DNA of 64,000 nucleotides. Origin: CAVQGZ01 sp942491665. GTDB lineage: Bacteria; Actinomycetota; Actinomycetes; Jiangellales; Jiangellaceae. Where the stretch lies: positions 13,758-77,757 of the forward strand of contig CALOBR010000015.1 in the NCBI GenBank assembly GCA_942491665.1, given 5' to 3'. How positions within the stretch are numbered: position 1 is the stretch's first letter; each line of letters begins with the position of its first letter. Made by a program: the position numbers and the translations under genes. The notes under the pieces were generated by a model, which saw only the letters and a list, made by a program, of their open reading frames with translations, was not told where the DNA came from and did not search any database. This document shows, piece after piece, positions 41,787-49,735 of the stretch.

Positions 41787-41821
41787 CTACCCTGGTAGGA
41801 CTGATGATGCTACTAGGGTAG
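41787..41821 (-). promoter_or_regulatory. Operator of the mazEF operon
   Basis: CTACCCTGGTAG (41787-41798) and CTACTAGGGTAG (41810-41821) are related by dyad symmetry, and each is itself near-palindromic. Two RHH-dimer sites 23 bp apart just before mazE fit autorepression. Confidence 0.7.
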
Positions 41822-42119
41822 CGCTTCGGCGTCGGCCGCACACTGATCGTCCTGTGGGTGCATCCATGTGCGCACTGCACCTGGCCCATTGGACGCTTCT
41901 TCGAGTTGGATCTGGCGTCGCTTGCCCGCGTCGTTCGGTGAGACGAAGCGACTGCGACGTGAGCTGGCTGGTGATCAGAGGATGCCGCGCTCCGCGACTG
42001 GTCGTTGGCTCGACTGGTGCGTCGCCAGTGCCACCAGGCCCCGAGCCGCTTGGTCTCGTTGGCAAACCCGATGCGCCTGAAGTCGCCGGTCCGCCCCCTT
42101 CTGGGGGGAGGATCGGGTC

Positions 42120-43016
42120 ATGCCTGGACATCCCGCTGCCCTGCCGTCTCGTGTCGCTGTCACTGGTAGCCAGGGCAAGCTTGGCCGCGCTGTCGTGGGA
42201 CACCTGCGATCGGTGGGCGTCGACGTGCTGGCGATCGACCGCTCCGGAGGTGACCCGCGGGAGGTTGTTGGTGAGTTCCTGCTTGTTGACCTGACCGACT
42301 ACGGCCAGGTGGTCGAGGCCCTCACCGGTGGCGTCGACGAGCACCAGCCGGTGGAGGCCGTCGTCCATCTCGCGGCCATCCCGGCCCCGGGGCTCACCTC
42401 GAACGCGGTGACGTATGCGAACAACTCCGCGTCGACCTACAACGTGTTCGCCGCCTGCCGCGCCGCCGGCATCACCACAATCGTGTGGGCCTCGAGCGAG
42501 ACGGTTCTCGGCCTACCTTTCCACGACCCGCCGCCCTACGCCCCGGTCGACGAGGGCTACCCGCCACGGCCGGAGTCGACGTACGCGTTGAACAAGAGCC
42601 TCGAGGAGGAGCTGGCCCGGCAGTTCTGTCGGTGGCAGCCGGATCTGATCGCCGTCGGACTGCGCTTCTCCAACGTCATGGACGTCGCCGACTACGCCGA
42701 TTTCCCCTCCTTCGACGTCGACCCCCACCTGCGCAAGTGGAACCTGTGGGGCTACATCGACGCGCGCGACGGTGCCCACGCCGTCGAGCGAGCGCTCTCC
42801 TACGGCGTGCCGGGTGCGGATGTCTTCATCATCGCCAGTCCCGACACCGTGATGACCCGCTCCAGCGCCGACCTGATGGCGCAGGTGTATCCCGACGTCC
42901 CCTTGAAGACGACCCTCGGCGAGCATGAGACGCTGCTGAGCATCGACAAGGCTCGTCGCCTGCTGGGGTACGAGCCGGTCCACTCCTGGCGAGCTCACGT
43001 CGACCCACCGGTGTAG
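42120..43016 (+). CDS. NAD-dependent epimerase/dehydratase (extended SDR)
   Basis: 298 residues; ATG with GGGGGGAGG upstream. Extended short-chain-dehydrogenase features: GSQGKLGRAVVGHL (glycine-rich NAD loop), VVHLAAIPAP, SSETVLG, and the active-site pair YALNK. Such enzymes epimerise, dehydrate or reduce nucleotide sugars or other polyols; the substrate is not readable from sequence. Cytosolic. A GC-rich hairpin terminator follows 6 bp after the stop. The 300-bp gap upstream of the gene (41822-42119) shows no other gene. Confidence 0.85.
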   Translation: MPGHPAALPSRVAVTGSQGKLGRAVVGHLRSVGVDVLAIDRSGGDPREVVGEFLLVDLTDYGQVVEALTGGVDEHQPVEAVVHLAAIPAPGLTSNAVTYANNSASTYNVFAACRAAGITTIVWASSETVLGLPFHDPPPYAPVDEGYPPRPESTYALNKSLEEELARQFCRWQPDLIAVGLRFSNVMDVADYADFPSFDVDPHLRKWNLWGYIDARDGAHAVERALSYGVPGADVFIIASPDTVMTRSSADLMAQVYPDVPLKTTLGEHETLLSIDKARRLLGYEPVHSWRAHVDPPV

Positions 43017-43021
43017 TCCCC

Positions 43022-43040
43022 GCGCCGCACCCGGCGGCGC
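43022..43040 (+). terminator. Terminator after the epimerase gene
   Basis: GCGCCGC (43022-43028) / GCGGCGC (43034-43040), perfect 7-bp stem, 5-nt loop, 6 bp past the stop. Confidence 0.55.
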
Positions 43041-43156
43041 ATCACCCCCGGCCTGAGCACGTGTCACCACAGGCACAGCCGGCAAGAGACAGCACGAGTC
43101 CACCCTCGGCATAGCGCCGCGAAGGCGACCATGTCACGCCGCCGCCGGCCGGCCAC

Positions 43157-43531
43157 TCACCGACGCGGCGGGCGGTCGAGGTCTGCGGAACTTGATGCGG
43201 ATGAGGTTGTCGCGGCCAGCAGTCGTCGCGCCCGACGCCCGAGGTCGCTCAGATCCACTCGCCCCTCCTCGGCCGCGGCCGCCAGTCGCGCGGCGAGGTC
43301 CATTGCCTCGTCGAGCTCGGGTGCAGCAACGGCGGATTCCTGGCCCATGTCGCGAAGAATGGTGGTCTCCGTCCTAGAAGCGATCAAAGGCTCGGTGACC
43401 CCGTCGATCCATACTCGAGTCCGGCGGCCATCGCCGCGTTCCTCCCCGGTGATTCGCTCCAGCGCGAAGATGCGGTCGGCGCGCGCGAACTTGCCGAAGC
43501 CCAAGGCCACCATGCGGGAGTCCGATGCCAC
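43157..43531 (-). CDS. RemA-like (DUF370-like) small protein
   Basis: 124 residues from a GTG at 43531; an ATG at 43513 is equally possible and neither has a clear ribosome site. Residues 7-62 follow the RemA/DUF370 pattern: ALGFGKFARADRIFALE (GFGN-A-RI), GRRTRVW and EPLIASRTETTILRDM. RemA is a DNA-binding regulator of matrix genes in Firmicutes. The C-terminal half is Ala-rich, acidic and likely helical. I see the resemblance by eye only. Repeat R4 lies 70 bp upstream. Confidence 0.5.
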   Translation of the reverse strand: MASDSRMVALGFGKFARADRIFALERITGEERGDGRRTRVWIDGVTEPLIASRTETTILRDMGQESAVAAPELDEAMDLAARLAAAAEEGRVDLSDLGRRARRLLAATTSSASSSADLDRPPRR

Positions 43532-43873
43532 GTCGTCATCTTGTCATTGCCCGCCGACCACTGACCTGGCGTGCAAGCGCGGCTGGCGGAGGTGGTGACC
43601 CACTTCGCCGCCTGCGGACGCACCACGAACCGGCGTCGATTCCGCTCAGAAGGCAGCGACTGCGAGAAGGCGGGAGTGGATCGATGTTCCGGGCTTGGCT
43701 CGGGTCGATGGGACACCCGAGCCCATCCGACCTTGGAGCCCTCGGGTTGTCGGTTATCCGCAACTGGGCCGCAACCGTCCCACAACAGGCCGGTTCTACG
43801 TTCACAAGTGGAGGGTTGACGCCCTGCGGTCCGTGGATCTGCCACGGATGTCGAGCGGAAGAGGCTGAGCAGC
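43532..43873. other. 342-bp gap holding R4
   Basis: Contains repeat R4 and otherwise no recognised gene; presumably the promoters of the divergent genes on both sides lie here. Confidence 0.5.
43603..43650 (+). repeat. Array repeat R4 (short copy)
   Basis: CTTCGCCGCCTGCGG-ACGCA-CCACGAACC, then GGCGTCGATTCCGCTC. Two changes from the usual core (TGTGG to TGCGG, GACC to GAACC). Confidence 0.8.
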
Positions 43874-44374
43874 ATGAGAAGGGCTATTGCAGTGGTGACG
43901 GTGGGACTGCTGGCCATGCTGACCCTTGTCGCACCGGTGGCGGCGGACAGCCAGGCTCGACCGATCCAGGGCCAGGTGTCCGGTGATCTCGTCTTCGTGG
44001 TGGGAGGCGACTACGCCGTGTGCGACGCGGGCTACCCAGGAATGGGAGCCGAGTACGTGGCCTACGGGAACGCAGCGCATCTGGGCAAGACGACGATGAC
44101 CGGCTCGCACTGCGCATCTGAGACGGCGGCGGGCAGCCTGACCCTGGTCGCGGCGAACCGAGACGAGATCTACGTCGACTACACAGCGGTCGAGGCCTGT
44201 GACTACCCGTCGGCAACGACGGGCACGTGCGACTTCGACGGCACCGTGACCGGTGGGACCGGCCGTTTCGAGGACGCCGCGGGTGACCTGTCGCTCAACG
44301 TCGCCTTCACGGACATCAGCGGCTTCCCTGTCTGGCCGGCACTGTTCACCTGGACCGGGACGATCGGCTACTGA
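43874..44374 (+). CDS. Secreted beta-barrel-like protein of unknown function
   Basis: 166 residues; ATG preceded by a GGAAGAGG-like site. There is a clear Sec signal peptide (RRAIAVVTVGLLAMLTLVAPVAA, cut after AADS region). The mature part is strand-rich, with paired cysteines (CDAGYPG, SHCASE, EACDYPSATTGTCDFDG) and a GTGRFEDAAGDL-like motif seen in calycin or allene-oxide-cyclase-like barrels. Likely extracellular and disulfide-bonded. Function unknown. It lies in the R4-R5 segment. Confidence 0.65.
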   Translation: MRRAIAVVTVGLLAMLTLVAPVAADSQARPIQGQVSGDLVFVVGGDYAVCDAGYPGMGAEYVAYGNAAHLGKTTMTGSHCASETAAGSLTLVAANRDEIYVDYTAVEACDYPSATTGTCDFDGTVTGGTGRFEDAAGDLSLNVAFTDISGFPVWPALFTWTGTIGY

Positions 44375-44391
44375 CCGGCAACGCCCTCACC

Positions 44392-44540
44392 TCAGGGACG
44401 GCTGGCGCGGATGTGCGCGGTGCGCAGCCCGTCAGCAGTCTCGTCGAGGAGGTCGACGTCGATGTCGACGAAGCCGACGGGACCGATGTGCAACCGGTCA
44501 TCAGCGATCCGGCCGGCTTGAGGTAGCCCATACCGCCGCC
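44392..44540 (-). pseudogene. C-terminal remnant of an unknown protein, cut by R5
   Basis: The minus strand reads a protein-like end, YGLPQAGRIADDRLHIGP, then FVDIDVDLLDETADGLRTA, stop at 44394-44392. Its upstream part is absent because repeat R5 begins there. The family was not recognised. Confidence 0.4.
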
Positions 44541-44575
44541 TGCGGACGCACCTCACGGGCTGCGGATCGGGGCTA
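44533..44575 (+). repeat. Array repeat R5 (short copy)
   Basis: CCGCCGCCTGCGG-ACGCA-CCTCACG; the right half diverges. Genes on both sides (minus-strand remnant and recombinase) begin abruptly at it. Confidence 0.7.
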
Positions 44576-44591
44576 GCGTCGGCTGGTCCGG

Positions 44592-45329
44592 GTGCGGGCC
44601 CACGTCGAGCTCTACATCCGCAGCCTGGGCGCGCGGGGACTGATGGACTCCTCCGTAGTCACGATGATGCACGGGGTGCGGGGCTTCTTCCGCTTCGCCC
44701 ACGTCGACGGGCTGATCACCGCCGACCCGGCGGTGTATGCGCGGCTGCCGAAGGTGCAGCGGGACGAATCCCGCACCCAGGGCCTGGACCGACTGGAACT
44801 GATCCGCTTCCTGCAAGTGGCGCAGACCATCAGCGTGCACCACGGCGCCCTGGCCTTCCTGCTCGGCATCAATGCCCTGCGCGCATCGGAAGCCGCCGCC
44901 GTCCACACCGAGCACTACGCCGACACCCTGCGCGGGCACCGGGTGCTCCACCTGGTCGGCAAGGGCAACAAGCCGGCCACCATGCCACTCACCCTTCCCG
45001 TGTTGCGGGTGCTGGAAGCCTGCCGGGGCCAGCGCACCTCCGGGCCGCTGGTGCTGCGACCGGTGTCCGGGAAGCCGATCGACCGCCGCGACGCCTACCG
45101 GATGGTCACCCGCATCGCCAAGACCGCGAAGATCCCGCGTCACATCAGTCCGCACTCGCTGCGCCATGGCGCGATCACCAACGCCCTCGACGCCGGCGTC
45201 CCGCTACGTGATGCGCAGATCCTGGCCCGCCACGCCGACCCCCGCACCACCGAGCACTACGACCGCGCCCGCGGGAACCTCGACCGGCACGGCGTCCACT
45301 TCCTCACCGCGTACGTCGCCGGCGTGTGA
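44592..45329 (+). CDS. Tyrosine recombinase/integrase lacking its N-terminal domain
   Basis: 245 residues from a GTG at 44592. The complete catalytic domain is present: Arg in LGINALRASEAAAV, Lys in VGKGNKPA, H-x-x-R in SPHSLRHGAI, and His and the nucleophile Tyr in LARHADPRTTEHYDRARG. Only the last part of the core-binding (SAM-like) domain remains (RAHVELYIRSLGARGL), since the usual 50-60 N-terminal residues would fall in repeat R5. The protein probably binds its site poorly or not at all. It is XerC/D-like and lacks the extra helix of IntI integron integrases. Confidence 0.8.
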   Translation: MRAHVELYIRSLGARGLMDSSVVTMMHGVRGFFRFAHVDGLITADPAVYARLPKVQRDESRTQGLDRLELIRFLQVAQTISVHHGALAFLLGINALRASEAAAVHTEHYADTLRGHRVLHLVGKGNKPATMPLTLPVLRVLEACRGQRTSGPLVLRPVSGKPIDRRDAYRMVTRIAKTAKIPRHISPHSLRHGAITNALDAGVPLRDAQILARHADPRTTEHYDRARGNLDRHGVHFLTAYVAGV

Positions 45330-45339
45330 ACGAAGGGGC

Positions 45340-45378
45340 GCACCTGCGTCGCTTCCGGCCCACTGTGGGGCACGTGCC
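45340..45378 (+). repeat. Array repeat R6 (inner part only)
   Basis: CACCTGCGTCGCTTCCGGCC and CACTGTGGGGCACGTGC match the second block of the repeat; the tRNA-like core is missing. It starts 11 bp after the recombinase stop. Confidence 0.7.
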
Positions 45379-45382
45379 GGCG

Positions 45383-45748
45383 TCAGGCGGTCGGGTCTGG
45401 GTCTTCGTCGTCATCCAGGGTGCTGATGGCACTCTCGAGCTGCTGGATCATGTGCGGGAGGTCATCGACAGCGGTCGCTACGAGGGTCTCTACATCGATA
45501 TCCCAGTAGCCGTGGACGATTCGGTTGCGTAGACGGGTGGCTGCGCGCCACGCGATCTGAGGGTGGGCGTCCTTCGTCTCGACAGGGATCTGGCTGGCGG
45601 CTTCCCCGAGAACAGTGAAGTGCCACAGGAGCGCTGAACGCCGCAGCGCATCAGCATCAACCTCGTCGGCGTTTCGACCGCCGACCAGGTCCCGGATCGA
45701 GCCTGCGGCGTCGCGCATCTCGCGCAGGAGCAGCAGCTCACGCCGCAT
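45383..45748 (-). CDS. hepT: HepT-like HEPN ribonuclease toxin
   Basis: 121 residues from the ATG at 45748, overlapping the mntA end by 11 bp. HEPN/DUF86 fold: RRELLLLREMRDAAGSIRDLV, LLWHFTVLGEAASQIP, and the RNase motif RNRIVHGYWDID (Rx4-6H plus Tyr). Characterised relatives cut tRNA or mRNA. The acidic tail may contact the antitoxin. The mntA-hepT pair exactly fills the interval between repeats R6 and R7. Confidence 0.85.
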   Translation of the reverse strand: MRRELLLLREMRDAAGSIRDLVGGRNADEVDADALRRSALLWHFTVLGEAASQIPVETKDAHPQIAWRAATRLRNRIVHGYWDIDVETLVATAVDDLPHMIQQLESAISTLDDDEDPDPTA

Positions 45749-46031
45749 AGAGCGGCCGCGCCTCGGCGAGCACCTGCTCGCGGATGTACCGGTTGACCGA
45801 CTTGCGGGAGACGAGGTCGACCGGTCGGCCGAGGAGGGCCGCGAGCTCGTCCTCAAGATCAAAGAGCCTGAACCCCAGGCGGGCATGCGGCTTCAACACG
45901 TAGAGCAGGTCGATATCGCTGTCCTGCCGATCCTGGTTGCGAGCGGCCGAGCCGAAGACCTCCAGGGAGGCGACCCCGTAACGCTCGCACACGTCACGCA
46001 GTCGCTGCGGGTCGACGTCGACGTTCAACAC
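45738..46031 (-). CDS. mntA: MntA-like nucleotidyltransferase antitoxin
   Basis: 97 residues; minimal nucleotidyltransferase with GSAARNQDRQDSDIDLLYVL (GSxARG-like site and DxD). MntA-type antitoxins neutralise HepT by modifying the tyrosine in its RX4HXY motif. First gene of the mntA-hepT operon on the minus strand. Confidence 0.85.
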   Translation of the reverse strand: MLNVDVDPQRLRDVCERYGVASLEVFGSAARNQDRQDSDIDLLYVLKPHARLGFRLFDLEDELAALLGRPVDLVSRKSVNRYIREQVLAEARPLYAA

Positions 46032-46149
46032 GCGTCAAGGGTATCCCCGCGTCGCAGTCAGCTCGCACCCGTTCGCCCCCGCCATGTGAAGGAGGTTGAC
46101 CGGGGACGACCTACGCGACGTCTCCGCAGACGAGACCTCGGCCTGCCCC

Positions 46150-46172
46150 ACTTCGCCGCCTGTGGACGCTCT
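46150..46172 (+). repeat. Array repeat R7 (core only)
   Basis: CTTCGCCGCCTGTGG-ACGC, preceded by CTGCCCCA as in R3. The right half is lost. It lies 119 bp upstream of mntA. Confidence 0.75.
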
Positions 46173-46231
46173 TCGTTGAGGGCGCGCGGCGACGCCAGCC
46201 GCGTGCGCCGGGCACTCCCGCCCTAGCTGCT

Positions 46232-47416
46232 GTGACTAGGGAGGAGGAGTATGAGGGTGAGGTGGTGGGGTTGGGGACTGGCAGGGAGGACGAACACCAC
46301 GCGGAACGGCAAGGTGCTCGGATGTTGGTCGGTGTGAGACGGCCTGCTCCCTTTGGTTTCGGTCTCTCGCAGGAGGATGAGCACATCGAATCGGTTGCTC
46401 TGGGCATGCCCGGTGGTTCGGTGCTGAGCGTGACGAGTGCTGGGGACATGGCGCTGTCGCTGCGTGCTCTGGGTGCCGAGCGGGTGACGGGAGTGGATAT
46501 CGAGCCGTCCCAGAATCATCTGGCTCGGCTCAAGCAGGCGGCCGTTTTGACCCTTGATCCTCTCGACGCTGCGGGGCTGCTGGGCGACCGCCGCGCTGAC
46601 CCGGGCCGACGATCAGTCTGGTTCGAGGAGGTGAGGCCGTTCCTGCCGCCTGGCTCGCAGATGTGGTGGGGTCAGCACCTGCAGCTGGTGCTCTCCGGCG
46701 CCGTGTGGGCGGGTCGGTTCGAGAGTTTCGTCCGACGCGTCGTCCGCGCGCTTCGGCCCTTGCTCGAGCCGCGGTTCCGGGCGCTGCTGGAGGCTCCCGA
46801 CCTCGCTAGTCAGCGCGAAGTGTTCAATCGACGTCTGGACCTGCCGCCGGTTCGGGGGCTGTTCCGGGTCGCGTTCACTCCGCGGGTGTTCGCCAGGCGC
46901 GGCATGGACCCGCGCAGCCTGCAATTCCATGACCCCACCCGGTCGCTCGGCGCGGAGTACTTCGCGCGGTTCCGGGACATGTGCACCTCGTCCCCGGCTC
47001 GGGCGAACCCGTACCTGCAGCTGTTCACGATGGGCGAGGTCGTCTACCCCGAGGCCCTTCCTGCGTTCCTGACCCCGCAGGGAGCAACCGCGCTGCGCTC
47101 GGACCCAGGGGCAGTCCGGTTCGTCGACGCCGACATCACACGGCACCTGGCCACCGAGCCGAAGGGGACCTACAACCGGTTCCACCTGTCCAACGTGACC
47201 GACTGGCTACCGGCCGACGCGTTCGACGAACTGCTCACCACCATCGCCGGTCGCTCCGCCCGACCCGCACGCCTCGTGTGGCGAGCCATCCACGTCGACC
47301 GGGGCATTCCCGACACCCTGACCGGCACCATCACCACCAACCGGGAGTGGGGCAAGCAGCTGCGGGCGCACGACCGGTTCCCCATCTATGCGATCATCCC
47401 GGCGACGGTCGAGTAG
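46232..47416 (+). CDS. DUF3419 family protein (BtaA-like aminocarboxypropyltransferase)
   Basis: 394 residues from GTG 46232, or 364 from ATG 46322. The SAM-binding fold is visible: FGFGLSQEDEHIES, VLSVTSAGDMALSLRALG (glycine-rich SAM loop), VTGVDIEPSQNHLARLK. Later come a conserved central segment and the C-terminal FHLSNVTDWL. DUF3419 enzymes include BtaA, which moves the 3-amino-3-carboxypropyl group of SAM to diacylglycerol in betaine-lipid synthesis. A strong site (GGGAGGAGG) precedes an ATG at 46251 in another frame that ends at 46337, so the 5' end may be frameshifted or carry a leader peptide. It pairs with a GNAT gene 9 bp downstream. Confidence 0.75.
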   Translation: MTREEEYEGEVVGLGTGREDEHHAERQGARMLVGVRRPAPFGFGLSQEDEHIESVALGMPGGSVLSVTSAGDMALSLRALGAERVTGVDIEPSQNHLARLKQAAVLTLDPLDAAGLLGDRRADPGRRSVWFEEVRPFLPPGSQMWWGQHLQLVLSGAVWAGRFESFVRRVVRALRPLLEPRFRALLEAPDLASQREVFNRRLDLPPVRGLFRVAFTPRVFARRGMDPRSLQFHDPTRSLGAEYFARFRDMCTSSPARANPYLQLFTMGEVVYPEALPAFLTPQGATALRSDPGAVRFVDADITRHLATEPKGTYNRFHLSNVTDWLPADAFDELLTTIAGRSARPARLVWRAIHVDRGIPDTLTGTITTNREWGKQLRAHDRFPIYAIIPATVE

Positions 47417-47425
47417 CGCACACAC

Positions 47426-48556
47426 GTGGCCCGGCTACCTGCCTCCAGATGTCCCGCCTGGACAATCAGACTGCTTGCTCAGGACGACGTGCCGGCCTTG
47501 CTCGACGTGGACCGGCGGTGCGCTATCTCGGCCGAGTGGAGGTTCCGCTACGACCGAGAGCCTGACTTCTTCGCCTGGCCCCGCTTGATGTTCGAGCGGT
47601 TCGCGTACGTCGGCGCATTCATCGCGAACCAGCTGGTCGGGTACGGGATGGTGGCGACGTACCCAGGCATCCCCACGGCGCCGGACGCAGCCGCGGCGCC
47701 CGTCCTGTACGTCGGTGACGGACGTGTGCTCCCGCAGTACCGGACGGTCGGGATCGCCCACGCTCTTCTCGCCGCCGGCCCGTCTGCGCTCGAGCACATC
47801 GACGGCACGGACACCTACCAGGGATGGACGCTGGTGGCCCGACAGAACACGTCTGCTCAACGACTGGTGCAACACTGGTCCGTGCCCGGGTTCACCATCT
47901 CTCGCGCGGCTGACGTGACTGCTCACACTCTTGTTGCCGGCCTGCCCACCCTGTCGCACCGCGCGTCCGGCACGCCCGTCACCGTCGCCGGAGCGGAGGG
48001 AGTCGACAACCTCGCCGACGCACACGCGCGCATCAACGGTGACCGTCCGTTCGCCCCGCGACTGACCGCGGCTCTGCTGGCCGAATGGATGGCGGAAGGT
48101 GCGCTGCACGGCGTGCTCCTCGCAACTCGACGGCAACGAGTGGTCGGTGCCGCCGGTCTCTGGGACCCCAACCGCGCAAGGCGCCTTGTCATCGACGCCT
48201 ACCCACCGGCGCTGGATGCGATGAGAGCAGGCGCCGAACGGGTGCTTCGCGTAGCTGGGCGCCCAGAACCGTCCTGGCTGCAGCCAGGAGGCACAGTCCC
48301 CACACTCACGCTTGCGCCCCTGGCATCGACCACGCCCGCCGTCCTACGGGCCCTCTGTATCGCTGCCCTTCACTGGGCACGTGAGAACGGTCGCCTGGCG
48401 GTTCACGTCGGACTCCTCGACGAGGACCCTGCCGCTCCCGGTCTCACCGGGCTCCCTCGCATCCAGCTGCACTCAACCCTGCAGACCATGCTCCGGCCGG
48501 GAGCAGAACCCGCCCACCCGCGACAGCGACCCTACGTCGACCTGGCGAGGGTGTAG
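47426..48556 (+). CDS. GNAT-family N-acetyltransferase
   Basis: 376 residues. The N-terminal GNAT domain (about 12-170) shows the usual order: IRLLAQDDVPALLDVD, then GYGMVATYPGI, LYVGDGRVLPQYRTVGIAHALLAAG (acetyl-CoA loop region) and a C-terminal strand. A second, weaker alpha/beta half (about 185-360) may be a degenerate GNAT repeat. It starts 9 bp after the DUF3419 stop and is probably co-transcribed. Possible roles are N-modification of the DUF3419 product or an unrelated acetylation. The R7-R8 segment contains just this pair. Confidence 0.75.
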   Translation: MARLPASRCPAWTIRLLAQDDVPALLDVDRRCAISAEWRFRYDREPDFFAWPRLMFERFAYVGAFIANQLVGYGMVATYPGIPTAPDAAAAPVLYVGDGRVLPQYRTVGIAHALLAAGPSALEHIDGTDTYQGWTLVARQNTSAQRLVQHWSVPGFTISRAADVTAHTLVAGLPTLSHRASGTPVTVAGAEGVDNLADAHARINGDRPFAPRLTAALLAEWMAEGALHGVLLATRRQRVVGAAGLWDPNRARRLVIDAYPPALDAMRAGAERVLRVAGRPEPSWLQPGGTVPTLTLAPLASTTPAVLRALCIAALHWARENGRLAVHVGLLDEDPAAPGLTGLPRIQLHSTLQTMLRPGAEPAHPRQRPYVDLARV

Positions 48557-48728
48557 ACGCCCCGAGTACTCCCTCCCTCGCGTAGGCCATCGGCTACCCG
48601 CTCTACCAGAGCAAGAACCGCTCGCTCATCGGCTGGAGCCAGCGACACCGCGCAACCCAAGCGACGACTCCCGCGACGATGCGTCCTTTCGGCAGCCGCG
48701 TAGCGGGCGCCCGCGGGGCGTGTCACTG
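48557..48728. other. Spacer before R8 with an upstream repeat block
   Basis: Bases 48698-48728 (GCCGCGTAGCGGGCGCCCGC, then GTGTCACTGC) match the block at 56288-56320 near the tRNA. Together with R8 this makes a 465-bp gap without a gene. Confidence 0.5.
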
Positions 48729-48925
48729 CGCCGCCTGTGGACGCACCACGACCCGGCGTCGTTTCCGGCTCCATTGTGGGGCAGGTCGATGGACGGATTC
48801 GGGCGACGACGACACCCTGAACGCTCTACAGCACCTCGCCAGGAGTCTGGACCGCGCGGTCAGCGACGTCGTTCCTGATGCGCTCAGCCGGTACCTCGCC
48901 GCCAGCTGAGAATCGCCCTCACAGC
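48729..48925 (+). repeat. Array repeat R8 (best-preserved long copy)
   Basis: GCGCCGCCTGTGG-ACGCA-CCACGACC, GGCGTCGTTTCCGGC, TGTGGGGCAGGTCGATGG, then a frame encoding DTLNALQHLARSLDRAVSDV and VPDALSRYLAAS with a TGA, and CTCACAGCGGC at the end. The two ends are imperfect inverted repeats (GCCGCcTGTG / CACAGCGGC). Confidence 0.9.
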
Positions 48926-49021
48926 GGCAAAGGCGGGCATTCGATCGGGGTCCGGTCGTGCGTCATCGGCGGCGCTGGTCGGCCCCGCAGGTAGGCCCTC
49001 GTCCCGCCCGCCAGCGGGCGG

Positions 49022-49735
49022 TCACTCGGGGCGTTCACCAGCCATCTGCCCGACCAGGGCACGCACGTCGTCATCGTCCAGCCCCTGCGCGGCGAGCCGG
49101 GACGGCTCGGTGGGGTCCCGCAGGAACGAATGCAGCACCTCGTCCCGGCGGGCCAGCACGAGGTCCGTGCTCTCGCGGGTGCCGTCGTCCTGCCAGCGAG
49201 TGGTGGTAACCAGGGCGGTCGCCGAGGCCGCAGGCAGCACGGCCGACACGTCGGCATCGGCGGGACCGCGGTCGCCGTGCGGAAGCCTGTCCAGCAGGCG
49301 GTCGAGGGCATCGCCGGTGAGTCGCAGCCAGTAGAAGTGGATGCCGAGCGCGTCAATCATGACCTCGAGCGAGACGCCCTCCGGCTGGGGCAGCAGGAGG
49401 ATCCGCCAGGGCTCGTCGGGCTGTGTGCCGGTCAGCCGAGTGTCGAGCACCAGCCGGGACCGCTCCTGGAAAGCCAGGCCGATGCCGAGATCGCCGCGCA
49501 CCTCGACGTCGTCGTCGCCGGGCGCCGTGGTGATGAGGTTGCGTGCGGCAAGCGAGCGCACCGCCTCGGCCACCAACTCGGGGTCGGGCTCGCGCTCGAG
49601 GAAACTGATGACACCGTTGACGGCGGCGATCTCGGCCAGCGTGTAGGCCCCCAGCGGCACCGGGCCGGTGTGGACGAGGTCGACAACGGCCTGGATGAGC
49701 CCCGCTGGGACGTCGTGGACGCTTTGCTCGGTCAC
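49022..49735 (-). CDS. Unknown protein, second gene of a two-gene operon
   Basis: 237 residues from a GTG at 49735 that overlaps the upstream gene's stop (GTGA). Not recognised. It appears to be a cytosolic alpha/beta protein: N-terminal helices (VPAGLIQAVVDLVHTGPVPLGAYTLAEIAAVNGVISFLE), a winged-helix-like segment (PELVAEAVRSLAARNLITTA), then a strand-rich half (RLVLDTRLTGT, EPWRILLLPQPEGVSLEVM, FYWLRLTGD). No signal or membrane span. Translational coupling suggests a complex with the upstream product. Confidence 0.55.
   Translation of the reverse strand: MTEQSVHDVPAGLIQAVVDLVHTGPVPLGAYTLAEIAAVNGVISFLEREPDPELVAEAVRSLAARNLITTAPGDDDVEVRGDLGIGLAFQERSRLVLDTRLTGTQPDEPWRILLLPQPEGVSLEVMIDALGIHFYWLRLTGDALDRLLDRLPHGDRGPADADVSAVLPAASATALVTTTRWQDDGTRESTDLVLARRDEVLHSFLRDPTEPSRLAAQGLDDDDVRALVGQMAGERPE

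Noticed and set aside
42094..42108. CCCCC-TTCTG-GGGGG before the epimerase gene, resembling box 4
   Set aside because: The position for a -10 hexamer at the fixed spacing would fall inside the gene, and the half-sites lack the conserved A and T.
44592..45329. Classical integron integrase (IntI) for the array
   Set aside because: The protein is XerC/D-like, lacks the IntI-specific extra helix, and is N-terminally cut; the repeats are tRNA-like and not attC hairpins.
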